Source of the DNA: CAMCSH01 sp043748535
GTDB taxonomy: Bacteria > Verrucomicrobiota > Lentisphaeria > Lentisphaerales > Lentisphaeraceae
Assembly (NCBI GenBank): GCA_043748535.1
Contig: JAYTMY010000217.1
Location: 1-7,978, forward strand
Reading direction: 5' to 3'
DNA length: 7,978 nucleotides
Both the position numbers and the translations under genes were made by a program. Positions 1-5,926 of the stretch are shown in pieces. The notes beneath the pieces were generated by a model. The model worked only from the letters and a program-made list of their open reading frames with translations. It was not told the DNA's origin and ran no database searches. The stretch's first letter is position 1. Each line of letters opens with the position of its first letter.

Positions 1-804
1 GGCGACGATGATGCGGCGTTTTTCATTCGGCGACAGGGCGGCGTCCTGCTGCTCCGGGGTGAGCTCGCCGTGCAGCGGCAGGATGATCGAATCGCGGGAG
101 TCGCAAACCGCGCTGCAGGCCTCGATGGTGCGGCGGATCTCGTAGCCGCCGGGCATGAAAATGAGGACATCGCCTTCCCGTTTCGACTTCAGAATCTCTT
201 CCAGGACCGCGGCGGCAAGGCCCCAGACCGGGGCATTGAGTTGCGCTGCGGGGCGCCAGGCGACGGTGACCGGGAAGCAGCGCGCGTCGGAGCTGAGGAA
301 GGGGCAATTGAGGTAGCGTTTCAGCGCTTCGACTTCGAGCGTGGCGGACATGACGACAAGGTGCAGCCCTTCCCGTTGCGCCGCCAGTTTTGCGCACAGC
401 GCAACCGCGACGTCGGTCTGCCAGCTGCGTTCGTGGAATTCGTCGAGGACGACCGCCGAGACGCCGTCGAGCTCGGGATCCTCCTGCATCATGCGCAGCA
501 GGATGCCTTCGGTGATGAAAAGGATTCGGGTGCGGGCCGAGCTTTTGCCTTCGCCGCGGACGGCGTAGCCGACCTCGTCGCCGAGCTTGGAATCGCGTTC
601 CTGGGCGACGCGGCGGGCGAGCATACGGGCGGCGATGCGGCGCGGCTGCAGGACGAGGATGCGTCCCGGGCAGAGGCCCGATTCGAGCAGCATCTGCGGC
701 ACCTGGGTCGACTTACCCGAGCCGGTGGGCGCGGTGAGGACGAGGCGCCGGTCGCGGCGGAGGCTTTCTTCCATCTCTTTCTGCAGGGCGCGGACGGGCA
801 ACAT
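1..804 (-). CDS. hrpB: ATP-dependent DExH-box helicase, HrpB type (N-terminal 268 residues; cut by window edge)
   Basis: The minus strand is open from an ATG at 804 to position 1 and runs off the window, so only the N-terminal part is visible. Superfamily 2 helicase motifs appear in order: Walker A APTGSGKST (residues 25-33), motif Ia LQPRRIAA (52-59), Ib TEGILLRM (98-105), motif II DEFHERS (121-127) and motif III SAT (153-155). The second RecA domain begins with a GDVLIFMPG stretch. DEFH rather than DEAH, with the next residues ERS, is the HrpB form as opposed to HrpA. Family members use ATP to remodel RNA or nucleoprotein; the specific bacterial HrpB role is poorly known. The start is supported by GGAG eight bases upstream (816-813). 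It lies 47 bp downstream of the acetyltransferase stop on the same strand, so co-transcription is likely. HrpB usually exceeds 800 residues, so more than half is missing here. Confidence 0.88.
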   Translation of the reverse strand, partial: MLPVRALQKEMEESLRRDRRLVLTAPTGSGKSTQVPQMLLESGLCPGRILVLQPRRIAARMLARRVAQERDSKLGDEVGYAVRGEGKSSARTRILFITEGILLRMMQEDPELDGVSAVVLDEFHERSWQTDVAVALCAKLAAQREGLHLVVMSATLEVEALKRYLNCPFLSSDARCFPVTVAWRPAAQLNAPVWGLAAAVLEEILKSKREGDVLIFMPGGYEIRRTIEACSAVCDSRDSIILPLHGELTPEQQDAALSPNEKRRIIVA

Positions 805-851
805 CGGGGAATCTCCGGGAATTTTCAGGCCGGGAATCTAGCGCCATTCCT

Positions 852-1457
852 TCACTTCGGACTCATGCGGAACCAGTAGCGGCCTTTTTCAGTCAAGCCG
901 AAGTCGCGATAGAGATTCACCGCCGGGTGATTCTCGGAACCGACCTTGAGAATCAGTCGGCTTTCGCCGCGTTTGAGCAGCTCGGTTTGCGCACATCGCA
1001 AGAGCCGCCGGGCATAGCCTCGGCGCTGCTTCGCGTGATCGGTTTCGAGATTAAAAAGGGCCGCTCCGAGCTCGCTGAAATAGAGGTCGCAACGGCTCCA
1101 CCAGTCGTCTTCCGGACCGAGCCAGAGGCTGAGCTTACCCGTCTCCCAGGATAGGCCAAGATGCGGGTCGAGTGGCGACGCCGACGCTTCGCCACTCATC
1201 ACCAGGCCGTCCTCGCCGCGCTGCCAAGCCGCCAGCTCTAAACGACGATCCAGTTCCTGCAGCCCGGGATGGACCCGGATCGCCGCCTGGCGACCCTGCT
1301 GTTGTGCCAAACGAATCATCCAGGCGAAATCCACTTCCGCCGAATCCCTGACAGGCCAAAACACCAGGTAACGACCCGATTCACACCACGGCACGCCATC
1401 AATCTCCCGTCGTTCCGGTGACTGCAAAGCTTCAAGTAAGTGGAGTTCCTTCAGCAC
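852..1457 (-). CDS. GNAT-family N-acetyltransferase
   Basis: The protein has about 201 residues and its C-terminal half carries the GNAT acetyl-CoA fold. Counting from the GTG at 1457, an acetyl-CoA pyrophosphate loop QRRGYA lies at about 144-149 (Q/R-x-x-G-x-G/A). A following stretch has N176, then AVNLYRDFGL near 179-188 and GRYWF, the usual motif B and last strand. The acceptor substrate cannot be told; the roughly 100-residue N-terminal part is not recognisable to me. Two GTG starts are possible. The one at 1493 lies inside or upstream of a likely -10 box on this strand (TATAGT, 1490-1485) and has no good ribosome site. The GTG at 1457 has AAGGG seven bases upstream (1469-1465) and is preferred. 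The gene precedes the helicase gene on the same strand and is divergent from the tyrosine genes, so its link to them is positional only. Confidence 0.8.
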   Translation of the reverse strand: MLKELHLLEALQSPERREIDGVPWCESGRYLVFWPVRDSAEVDFAWMIRLAQQQGRQAAIRVHPGLQELDRRLELAAWQRGEDGLVMSGEASASPLDPHLGLSWETGKLSLWLGPEDDWWSRCDLYFSELGAALFNLETDHAKQRRGYARRLLRCAQTELLKRGESRLILKVGSENHPAVNLYRDFGLTEKGRYWFRMSPK

Positions 1458-1483
1458 CGCAGGGCCCTTGTTTTTATTGACCC

Positions 1484-1492
1484 GACTATACA
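1484..1492 (-). promoter_or_regulatory. Putative -10 region of the acetyltransferase-helicase transcript
   Basis: Read on the minus strand this is TGTATAGTC, containing TATAGT (five of six matches to TATAAT). It lies 27 bp upstream of the preferred GTG start at 1457. The same nonamer occurs on the opposite strand in front of the dioxygenase gene, so the two are 9-bp inverted copies 70 bp apart. No convincing -35 box is present at 16-18 bp. The assignment rests on position and on the divergent twin; an operator is the alternative. Confidence 0.4.
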
Positions 1493-1562
1493 CCGGCTTG
1501 CCACGATTTTTTTATGACAAGTTTTTTGAGCGGGGCGCGAAATTCCTGGATTTCCTGCTTAT

Positions 1563-1571
1563 TGTATAGTC
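1563..1571 (+). promoter_or_regulatory. Putative -10 region of the dioxygenase operon
   Basis: TGTATAGTC contains TATAGT at 1565-1570, 24 bp before the ATG of the hydroxyphenylpyruvate dioxygenase gene. The nearest possible -35 (TTCCTG, 1543-1548, 16-bp spacer) is weak, which would suit an activated promoter. It is an exact inverted copy of the nonamer at 1484-1492 in front of the divergent gene. The spacer between the two is AT-rich around 1505-1527. It could also be one half of a shared regulator site. Confidence 0.4.
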
Positions 1572-1594
1572 AACATAACGAGGACACCGCCATC

Positions 1595-2656
1595 ATGAAC
1601 ACTGCCAACCCGATGGGCACCTCCGGCTTCGAATTCGTCGAATTCGCCTCGCCCAACCCCAACGATCTCGAAACTCTCTTCAGCCTCTTCGGCTTCGCGC
1701 CGATGGCCAAACACCGCTCGAAAAACGTCACGCTCTGGCGTCAGGGCGGCATCAACTTCATCATCAACCGCGAGCCGGGTTCCGAGGCCGAAATCTTCGC
1801 CAAGAAACACGGTCCTAGCGCCTGCGCCATCGCCTTCAAAGTGCAGAACGCCGAGGCCGCCTGGAAGCGAGCCCAAGAGCTCGGCGCCGAGCCGGTCGTC
1901 GGCCGCACTGGCTTCATGGAAATCAACCTACCCGGCGTCCGCGGCGTCGGTGGCGCCACCCTCTACTTCATTCCGCAATTCACCCACACCTCGATCTACG
2001 ACATCGACTTCGAACCGATCCCCGGCGCCGAAGCCGCCGCCGCCCAAAACGACCTCGGCCTCCGCGAAATCGACCACTGCACCCACAACGTCGTCCAAGG
2101 CCAGATGGACCGCTGGGCCCAGTTCTACGAGAAGCTCTTCAACTTCCGCGAAATCCGCTACTTCGACATCAAGGGTTCCTTCACCGGCCTGCACTCCCGC
2201 GCCATGAGCTCGCCCGACGGCAAGATCCGCATCCCGATCAACGAATCCAGCGACGACAAATCGCAGATCGTCGAGTTCATCCACCAGTACAACGGCGAAG
2301 GCATCCAGCACATCGCCCTAGCCACCGACGACATCTTCGGCACGGTCGAAAAACTCCGCGCCCGCGGCATCAAGCTGCTCGACACTCCCGACGCCTATTA
2401 CCGCATGCTCCCCAACCGCCTCCCCGGCCACGGCGAAGACACCGAACGCCTGCAGAAGAACCGCATCCTCGTCGACGGCGATCCGCAGAACAACGGCGGC
2501 CTGCTCCTCCAGATCTTCACCACCCCGATCATCGGCCCGATCTTCATCGAGATCATCCAGCGCAAAGGCAACCAAGGCTTCGGCGAAGGCAACTTCAAAG
2601 CCCTCTTCGAATCGATGGAGCAGGACCAGATCGACCGGGGAACGCTGAAGGTGTAA
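1595..2656 (+). CDS. hppD: 4-hydroxyphenylpyruvate dioxygenase
   Basis: This enzyme converts 4-hydroxyphenylpyruvate to homogentisate with O2 and Fe(II), the second step of aerobic tyrosine breakdown. The 353-residue length is that of bacterial family members (about 355). There are two VOC-type halves: N-terminal about 10-150 and catalytic C-terminal about 155-340. The iron facial triad is visible as H161 (in REIDHCTHNV), H239 (GEGIQHIALA) and E319 (GPIFIEIIQR). The C-terminal signature around GNQGFGEGNFKALFES closes the active site in known members. The frame stays open upstream to 1514, but the ATG at 1595 matches the family N-terminus, follows AGGA at 1581-1584 and lies 24 bp after a likely -10 box. 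Homogentisate dioxygenase follows on the same strand after 93 bp, consistent with one operon. No frameshift or missing key residue was seen. Confidence 0.96.
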   Translation: MNTANPMGTSGFEFVEFASPNPNDLETLFSLFGFAPMAKHRSKNVTLWRQGGINFIINREPGSEAEIFAKKHGPSACAIAFKVQNAEAAWKRAQELGAEPVVGRTGFMEINLPGVRGVGGATLYFIPQFTHTSIYDIDFEPIPGAEAAAAQNDLGLREIDHCTHNVVQGQMDRWAQFYEKLFNFREIRYFDIKGSFTGLHSRAMSSPDGKIRIPINESSDDKSQIVEFIHQYNGEGIQHIALATDDIFGTVEKLRARGIKLLDTPDAYYRMLPNRLPGHGEDTERLQKNRILVDGDPQNNGGLLLQIFTTPIIGPIFIEIIQRKGNQGFGEGNFKALFESMEQDQIDRGTLKV

Positions 2657-2668
2657 TTTCCAACCGTG

Positions 2669-2703
2669 AAGATCAGTCCGATCCGACCGATCGGACTGAT
2701 CTT
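2669..2703 (+). repeat. Perfect 15-bp hairpin with four GATC sites at 9-bp spacing
   Basis: The arms 2669-2683 and 2689-2703 are exact reverse complements around a 5-base loop (CGACC). GATC occurs at 2671, 2680, 2689 and 2698, each exactly 9 bp apart. It starts 13 bp after the dioxygenase stop and ends 46 bp before the next start. It is followed by GCCCTTAG rather than a T-run, so it is not a standard intrinsic terminator. It could be an mRNA-stabilising or attenuating stem, or a repeat-family copy. Confidence 0.8.
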
Positions 2704-2749
2704 GCCCTTAGAATCCCTCATACAACCCCGCAACCCGGTTCCCCTCCCC

Positions 2750-3907
2750 ATGCGCACCCCCATCCACTTCCCCAAGGTCGAAGGCATCAGCTCCCGCCAA
2801 GCCCACTGCGACTTCCCCGCCGAAGGCTTCTTCGAGCGCGAGATCGGCCGCAGCGGCTTCTTTGGCCCGGCGACGATGATGCACCACGCCCACCCGCCCA
2901 CAGCCTGGACCAGCTTCGATGGCCCCCTGCGTCCTCGCGCTTTCCGCACCAACGATGTGGTGTCGAAGGGCCCCTCGCCCTGGGACGCGCCTCTCGCCCT
3001 TGGCAATGCCCACTGCAAGGTGCGCCTGTGGACCTGCGACGCGCCGATGCCCGACCTCGCCCGCAATGCCGACGGCGATGACCTGCTTTTCGTCCATGCC
3101 GGCGCCGGAGAACTCTTCTGCGACTACGGACGCCTCGAGATCAGCGAAGGCGACTACGTCTTGCTGCCGCGCAACACCATGTGGCGCCTCGTCCCCTCCA
3201 GCCCGCTGCGCCTCCTGATGACCGAGGCCACCGGCGAATCCTACGGCCTGCCCGATCGCGGCATCCTCGGCCAACACGCCTTCTTCGACCCCGCCTGCCT
3301 CGTCGCACCCCGCATCGACGACGGTTTTAAAGCCCAACAAGGCGAGATCCCGACCCGCGTCCTGGTCAAGCGCCGCGATGGCGTCTCCACCATCTGCTAC
3401 CCCTTCAACCCGCTCGACGCCGTCGGCTGGCACGGCGACCTCAGCGTCGTCGCCCTCAACTGGCGCGACCTGCGTCCGGTGATGAGCGCCCGCTACCACC
3501 TGCCACCCAGCGTCCACAGCACCTTCGTCGCGCCGCGCTTCGTCGTCTGCACCTTCGCGCCCCGCCCGATCGAGACCGATCCCGGCGCTCTCAAAGTGCC
3601 CTTCTTCCACAGCAACGACGACTACGACGAAGTGCTCTTCTACCACGCCGGCGACTTCTTCTCCCGCGACAACATCGTCCCCGGCATGCTCAGCCTGCAC
3701 CCCGCCGGCTTCGCCCACGGTCCCCACCCCAAAGCCCTCAAGAAATCCTGGGAGAACCCGGCCAAGCAGACCGACGAAGTGGCGGTGATGATCGACACCC
3801 GCGACCCCCTCGAAGTTGGCGACGCCCTCGCCGCCGCCGAATGGCCCCGTTACGTCGACTCCTGGAAGGGCTACCACGACCCCGCGATGAAGATCGAAAA
3901 GTCTTGA
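2750..3907 (+). CDS. hmgA: Homogentisate 1,2-dioxygenase
   Basis: This enzyme opens the ring of homogentisate with O2 to give maleylacetoacetate, using non-haem Fe(II). The protein is 385 residues, the short form found in several bacterial phyla; pseudomonad and eukaryotic forms have about 430-445. Likely iron ligands are H287 (FFHSN), E294 (YDEVLFY) and H323 (FAHGPHP). H317 in SLHPAG is six residues before H323, as in the human enzyme (H365/H371). The N-terminal half (about 90-160) has a cupin-like segment ending in VLLPRNTMWRL. The frame is open from a GTG at 2666, but that would begin at the upstream hairpin; the ATG at 2750, giving MRTPIHFPKVEG, fits the family start. No Shine-Dalgarno sequence is visible. 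The stop overlaps a TTGACA box likely belonging to the next transcript. Confidence 0.94.
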   Translation: MRTPIHFPKVEGISSRQAHCDFPAEGFFEREIGRSGFFGPATMMHHAHPPTAWTSFDGPLRPRAFRTNDVVSKGPSPWDAPLALGNAHCKVRLWTCDAPMPDLARNADGDDLLFVHAGAGELFCDYGRLEISEGDYVLLPRNTMWRLVPSSPLRLLMTEATGESYGLPDRGILGQHAFFDPACLVAPRIDDGFKAQQGEIPTRVLVKRRDGVSTICYPFNPLDAVGWHGDLSVVALNWRDLRPVMSARYHLPPSVHSTFVAPRFVVCTFAPRPIETDPGALKVPFFHSNDDYDEVLFYHAGDFFSRDNIVPGMLSLHPAGFAHGPHPKALKKSWENPAKQTDEVAVMIDTRDPLEVGDALAAAEWPRYVDSWKGYHDPAMKIEKS

Positions 3908-3942
3908 CAAGGCACTGATTTTGCATAGCTTCTCCTTGGAGG
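3904..3942 (+). promoter_or_regulatory. Putative promoter and strong ribosome site of the toxin-antitoxin array
   Basis: A perfect -35 hexamer TTGACA (3904-3909) overlaps the homogentisate dioxygenase stop. A possible -10, TAGCTT, lies 16 bp on (3926-3931) and is a weak match. GGAGG at 3938-3942 is six bases before the ATG at 3949, the best ribosome site in the window. The array therefore probably has its own transcription start and does not depend on the dioxygenase operon. Confidence 0.45.
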
Positions 3943-3948
3943 TGTCCC

Positions 3949-4176
3949 ATGACTAAAAAAACCATCGCAGCCGCAGCCCTGCAACTCTCTCGTCAAGATC
4001 GCGCCGAGCTTGCCGAGGAACTCTTTCTGAGCTTGGACGACGGCCCTATTGATCCGAGTATTGAAGAAGCCTGGCTCGAGGTGGCCGAACAACGCTATCA
4101 AGACTACCTGCAAGGTAAAGAGACTCTCATCCCTGCAGATGATGCCCACCAGGCTTCCCTGCGGAAATTCCTGTGA
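3949..4176 (+). CDS. Addiction-module antitoxin 1 (PF09720-type)
   Basis: This 75-residue acidic protein matches the short 'addiction module component' antitoxin family as I remember it. An N-terminal helix with LSRQDRAELAEEL (13-25) is followed by SLDD-x-P-x-DPSIEEAW (28-42), a helix with EVAEQR and a C-terminal tail that in the family wraps the toxin. It should neutralise the toxin encoded next, cytoplasmically, and probably repress its own promoter. The toxin gene starts at a GTG inside its stop (GTGA, 4-nt overlap), a classic translationally coupled pair. It is about 75% identical by direct comparison to antitoxin 3 (4768-4995), with no gaps, so one arose from the other by duplication. 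The TTGACA box and GGAGG upstream make it the likely first gene of the array. Confidence 0.88.
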   Translation: MTKKTIAAAALQLSRQDRAELAEELFLSLDDGPIDPSIEEAWLEVAEQRYQDYLQGKETLIPADDAHQASLRKFL

Positions 4177-4463
4177 AGCCGGCGTTTTTCACCCGCTCTG
4201 CCAACACCGAAAAGGAAGCCTCCGCAGTATTTTATGAAGAAAAACAAGCCGGTCTCGCGATCCGCTTTCTCCATGAAATTCAACAAGCCGTTCAGCAGAT
4301 CCGCCAGCATCCAGAAGCATGGCCAAAACGAGACAATCATCACCGCAAATGCCACTTGCAGAACTTCCCCTACTCATTGATTTACCGCATTGAAGAAGAG
4401 AAAATATTCATCGTTGCCGTGATGCATCATCGACGTCATCCCGACTCTTGGCGCATACGCTAG
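4173..4463 (+). CDS. ParE/RelE-type toxin 1
   Basis: This 96-residue basic protein has the ParE/RelE fold signature: a long helical region (13-46: FYEEKQAGLAIRFLHEI), QHPEAWP at 45-51, then strands with RKCHLQNFPYSLIYRI (58-73), IFIVAVMHHRRHPDSW (78-93) and a terminal RIR. Members either poison DNA gyrase (ParE) or cleave ribosome-bound mRNA (RelE); the sequence does not tell which. It begins at a GTG overlapping the antitoxin 1 stop by 4 nt, so translation is coupled. It is clearly homologous to toxin 2 (4992-5273), with collinear alignment through residue 70. All expected segments, including the last strand with HRRHPDSW, are present, so this pair looks functional. Confidence 0.88.
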   Translation: MKPAFFTRSANTEKEASAVFYEEKQAGLAIRFLHEIQQAVQQIRQHPEAWPKRDNHHRKCHLQNFPYSLIYRIEEEKIFIVAVMHHRRHPDSWRIR

Positions 4464-4507
4464 GCAATGGGACACAATCACTTTCAATCCGTCAAGAGAA
4501 CCCGACC

Positions 4508-4771
4508 ATGACCAAAGAAGAAATCCAAGCCGCCGCGCTGAAGCTCTCGGCCGAAGACCGCGAAGAGCTCATCGATCGACTCTATCAAAGCCTCGACGAC
4601 GAACCCGTCGATCCAAGCATCGAACAGGCGTGGTCAGAAGTCGCGGAGCAGCGTGCCCAAGAATATCTCACGGGAAAGATCAAGGCCATCCCGCTTGCTG
4701 AGGCCAAGGAAATGGTGCGTAAATCCCTCCAATCCCCTGAAGCTAGATCCAGCTCAAAGGTAGACCCATGA
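4508..4771 (+). CDS. Orphan addiction-module antitoxin 2 with an extended tail (PF09720-type)
   Basis: This is the same family as its neighbours: LSAEDREELIDRLYQSLDDE-like N-terminal helix, DPSIEQAWSEVAEQR, and a tail ending in EMVRKSLQ near residue 75. It then continues for a further 12 residues (SPEARSSSKVDP) that the other copies lack, giving 87 in all. No toxin follows; instead its TGA overlaps the ATG of antitoxin 3 (ATGA, 4768-4771). The start at 4508 was chosen because it aligns with the MTK starts of copies 1 and 3; the frame is open upstream to 4448. The ribosome site is weak (AAGAGAA, 4494-4500). It lies 44 bp after toxin 1. The extra tail and missing partner suggest a pair that lost its toxin. 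It might cross-neutralise a related toxin, which is untested. Confidence 0.82.
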   Translation: MTKEEIQAAALKLSAEDREELIDRLYQSLDDEPVDPSIEQAWSEVAEQRAQEYLTGKIKAIPLAEAKEMVRKSLQSPEARSSSKVDP

Positions 4772-4995
4772 CCAAGAAAACCATCACCGCTGCCGCTTTG
4801 GCACTCTCCCGTCAAGATCGCGCCGAGTTGATCGAACGTCTCAACCAAAGCTTGGATGACGAGCCGATTGATCCGAGCATTCAAGAAGCATGGCTGGAAG
4901 TTGCGGAGCAACGCCATCAAGATTATCTGCAGGGTAAACGCAAAATCATCCCGGCGGAGGAATCCCACCTCGCTTCGATGCGGAAACTCCAGTGA
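4768..4995 (+). CDS. Addiction-module antitoxin 3 (PF09720-type)
   Basis: A 75-residue protein that aligns without gaps to antitoxin 1 (56 of 75 positions identical by eye). It has the same layout: LSRQDRAELIERL helix, SLDDEPIDPSIQEAWLEVAEQR, DYLQGK and an IIPAEE-type tail. Its start overlaps the stop of orphan antitoxin 2 by 4 nt, and its own stop overlaps the GTG start of toxin 2 by 4 nt. The three genes are thus read as one translationally coupled string. AAAGG at 4756-4760 may serve as ribosome site. It should bind and silence toxin 2. Confidence 0.87.
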   Translation: MTKKTITAAALALSRQDRAELIERLNQSLDDEPIDPSIQEAWLEVAEQRHQDYLQGKRKIIPAEESHLASMRKLQ

Positions 4996-5273
4996 AGCCA
5001 CTTGTTTTTGTTGATCTCGCGGAAGCTGAAAAAGACGCTGCCGCCCGTTTCTACCAAGATCGGGAGCCCGGTCTGGGACAGAGCTTTCTGGAGGAAATCC
5101 AAGCCGCCGCCAGTTGGATCGCACAGCACCCAGAAGGGTGGCCTCTGATCGACAAAAACTTCCGCCGCTGCCAACTGGAAGGCTTCCCCTATTACCTCAT
5201 CTACCGCATCACCTCTGACTACATCTTGGTCATACACCAGAAGCGCCGTCCCGATTCTTGGCGCAAGCGTTAA
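4992..5273 (+). CDS. ParE/RelE-type toxin 2, three residues shorter near the C-terminus
   Basis: This 93-residue toxin is homologous to toxin 1. The two align without gaps from residue 1 to about 70 (FYQDREPGLGQSFLEEI; QHPEGWP; RRCQLEGFPYYLIYRI). After that this copy has three fewer residues: the last strand reads ILVIHQKRRPDSW where toxin 1 has IFIVAVMHHRRHPDSW. The terminal RRPDSW and basic tail are kept. Whether the shorter strand still folds and kills is unclear, since it lies in the core sheet that carries functional residues in RelE/ParE proteins. It starts at a GTG in the GTGA overlap with antitoxin 3 and ends 16 bp before orphan antitoxin 4. The target (gyrase or mRNA) cannot be inferred. 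Confidence 0.87.
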   Translation: MKPLVFVDLAEAEKDAAARFYQDREPGLGQSFLEEIQAAASWIAQHPEGWPLIDKNFRRCQLEGFPYYLIYRITSDYILVIHQKRRPDSWRKR

Positions 5274-5289
5274 CCCCAGAGAAATCACC

Positions 5290-5517
5290 ATGGACAAAGA
5301 TTTCATCATCCACTTAGCCTTGCATCTCCCTCAGGAAGATCGCGCCGAGCTGATTGAGGCACTCAAACAGAGTTTGGACTCAGAGCCCGTTGATCCGAGC
5401 ATCGAGCAGGCGTGTAATGAGTTGGCGGAAGCCCGATTGAAGGAGTATGAAGAAGGCAAGGTGCAGGCGATCCCTTGGGAAGAAGTCAAAGCCCGTTTGT
5501 TCAGGTCATCGCGATGA
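5290..5517 (+). CDS. Orphan addiction-module antitoxin 4 (PF09720-type)
   Basis: This 75-residue member of the same antitoxin family is the most diverged of the four at its N-terminus (MDKDFIIHLALHLPQ). It retains EDRAELIEALKQSLDSEPVDPSIEQA, a LAEARLKEYEEGK helix and an AIPWEEV tail. The canonical length and intact motifs suggest it was recently functional. A GAGAAA stretch lies about eight bases before the ATG. Where the toxin would be expected, the stop sits in an ATGA overlap (5514-5517), but the frame that follows is palindromic repeat DNA, not a toxin. It is therefore an orphan, or one whose partner was replaced by the repeat block. It may be co-transcribed with toxin 2 from 16 bp upstream. 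Confidence 0.83.
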   Translation: MDKDFIIHLALHLPQEDRAELIEALKQSLDSEPVDPSIEQACNELAEARLKEYEEGKVQAIPWEEVKARLFRSSR

Positions 5518-5583
5518 CTGCGCTCTGCCGCTCAGTCTTGGGATCGCCGGTGTCCCGCCGGCTGTGTTCTGCATCTCTGCAGC

Positions 5584-5796
5584 TCGACCCCTTGCGGGTC
5601 GCACATGGTAGCCCAGGGTCGAGCCGCATCGGCGCTGACCCTGGGGTGCTTATGCCCTCCTCGCTCCGACCCCTTGCGGGTCGCACAGAGTTCTGCCCGA
5701 CGCTGTGCGACCCGCAAGGGGTCGGAGCTTCATTTATCATCCTGACCCAGGGTCGAGGCGACCCTGGGCTACCATGTACGACCCGCAAGGGGTCGA
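5584..5796. repeat. Composite inverted-repeat module 1 (213 bp, 38-bp ends)
   Basis: The arms 5584-5621 and 5759-5796 are reverse complements at 37 of 38 positions; the one difference is C5602 against A5778 (an expected G). Each arm is made of a CGACCCCTTGCGGGTCG hairpin unit, then ACATGGTAG, then CCCAGGGTCG. Each CCCAGGGTC also pairs locally with a nearby GACCCTGGG (5637-5645 on the left; 5746-5768 as a hairpin on the right). A second, inner inverted repeat at 5663-5728 lies inside it almost concentrically. The whole can fold as one large cruciform or as a row of hairpins. Confidence 0.88.
5663..5728. repeat. Perfect 26-bp inverted repeat nested in module 1
   Basis: The arms 5663-5688 and 5703-5728 match as reverse complements without mismatch, around a 14-base loop. 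Each contains one CGACCCCTTGCGGGTCG unit (5667-5683; reversed at 5708-5724). It is followed by CTTCATTTATC, not a T-run, so it is not a simple terminator, although the stem would be extremely stable in RNA. Confidence 0.9.
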
Positions 5797-5823
5797 AGGC
5801 AACTGCAAGTGCCATTCAGTCCC

Positions 5824-5904
5824 GCCGGCTGCGCTCCCATGAGCTCGACGTGGCTCGAGCTTCCAGCTCGAGTGCGCTCGTCGCAAATCCCTGGGAGCTC
5901 CGGC
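5824..5904. repeat. Imperfect inverted repeat between modules 1 and 2
   Basis: GCCGG (5824-5828) and GCTCCCA (5833-5839) pair with TGGGAGC (5892-5898) and CCGGC (5900-5904). Inside lies a small hairpin-prone stretch with repeated AGCTCGAG. TCCCGCCGG occurs at both edges (5819 and 5906 onwards). It is weaker than its neighbours and may be an older copy of the same kind of element. Confidence 0.6.
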
Positions 5905-5926
5905 GTCCCGCCGGGTGTTCTGCGCT

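Noticed and set aside
70..879. A 269-codon plus-strand open frame at the window start
   Set aside because: The opposite strand carries ordered helicase motifs in a single open frame, so this one is a shadow.
2666..2749. Upstream GTG start extending homogentisate dioxygenase by 28 residues
   Set aside because: It would place the palindrome in the coding sequence, and the extra residues do not resemble the family N-terminus; the ATG at 2750 fits.
2708..3910. A 400-codon open frame on the minus strand opposite homogentisate dioxygenase
   Set aside because: It is the antisense of a clearly conserved enzyme; the translation is rich in V, A, G, D and E with no recognisable domain, as expected from high-GC third positions.
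4468..4476. A single TGGGACACA in the gap after toxin 1, identical to the core of the tandem repeat at 7721
   Set aside because: It is one 9-base match over nearly 8 kb with no neighbouring units; chance cannot be excluded.
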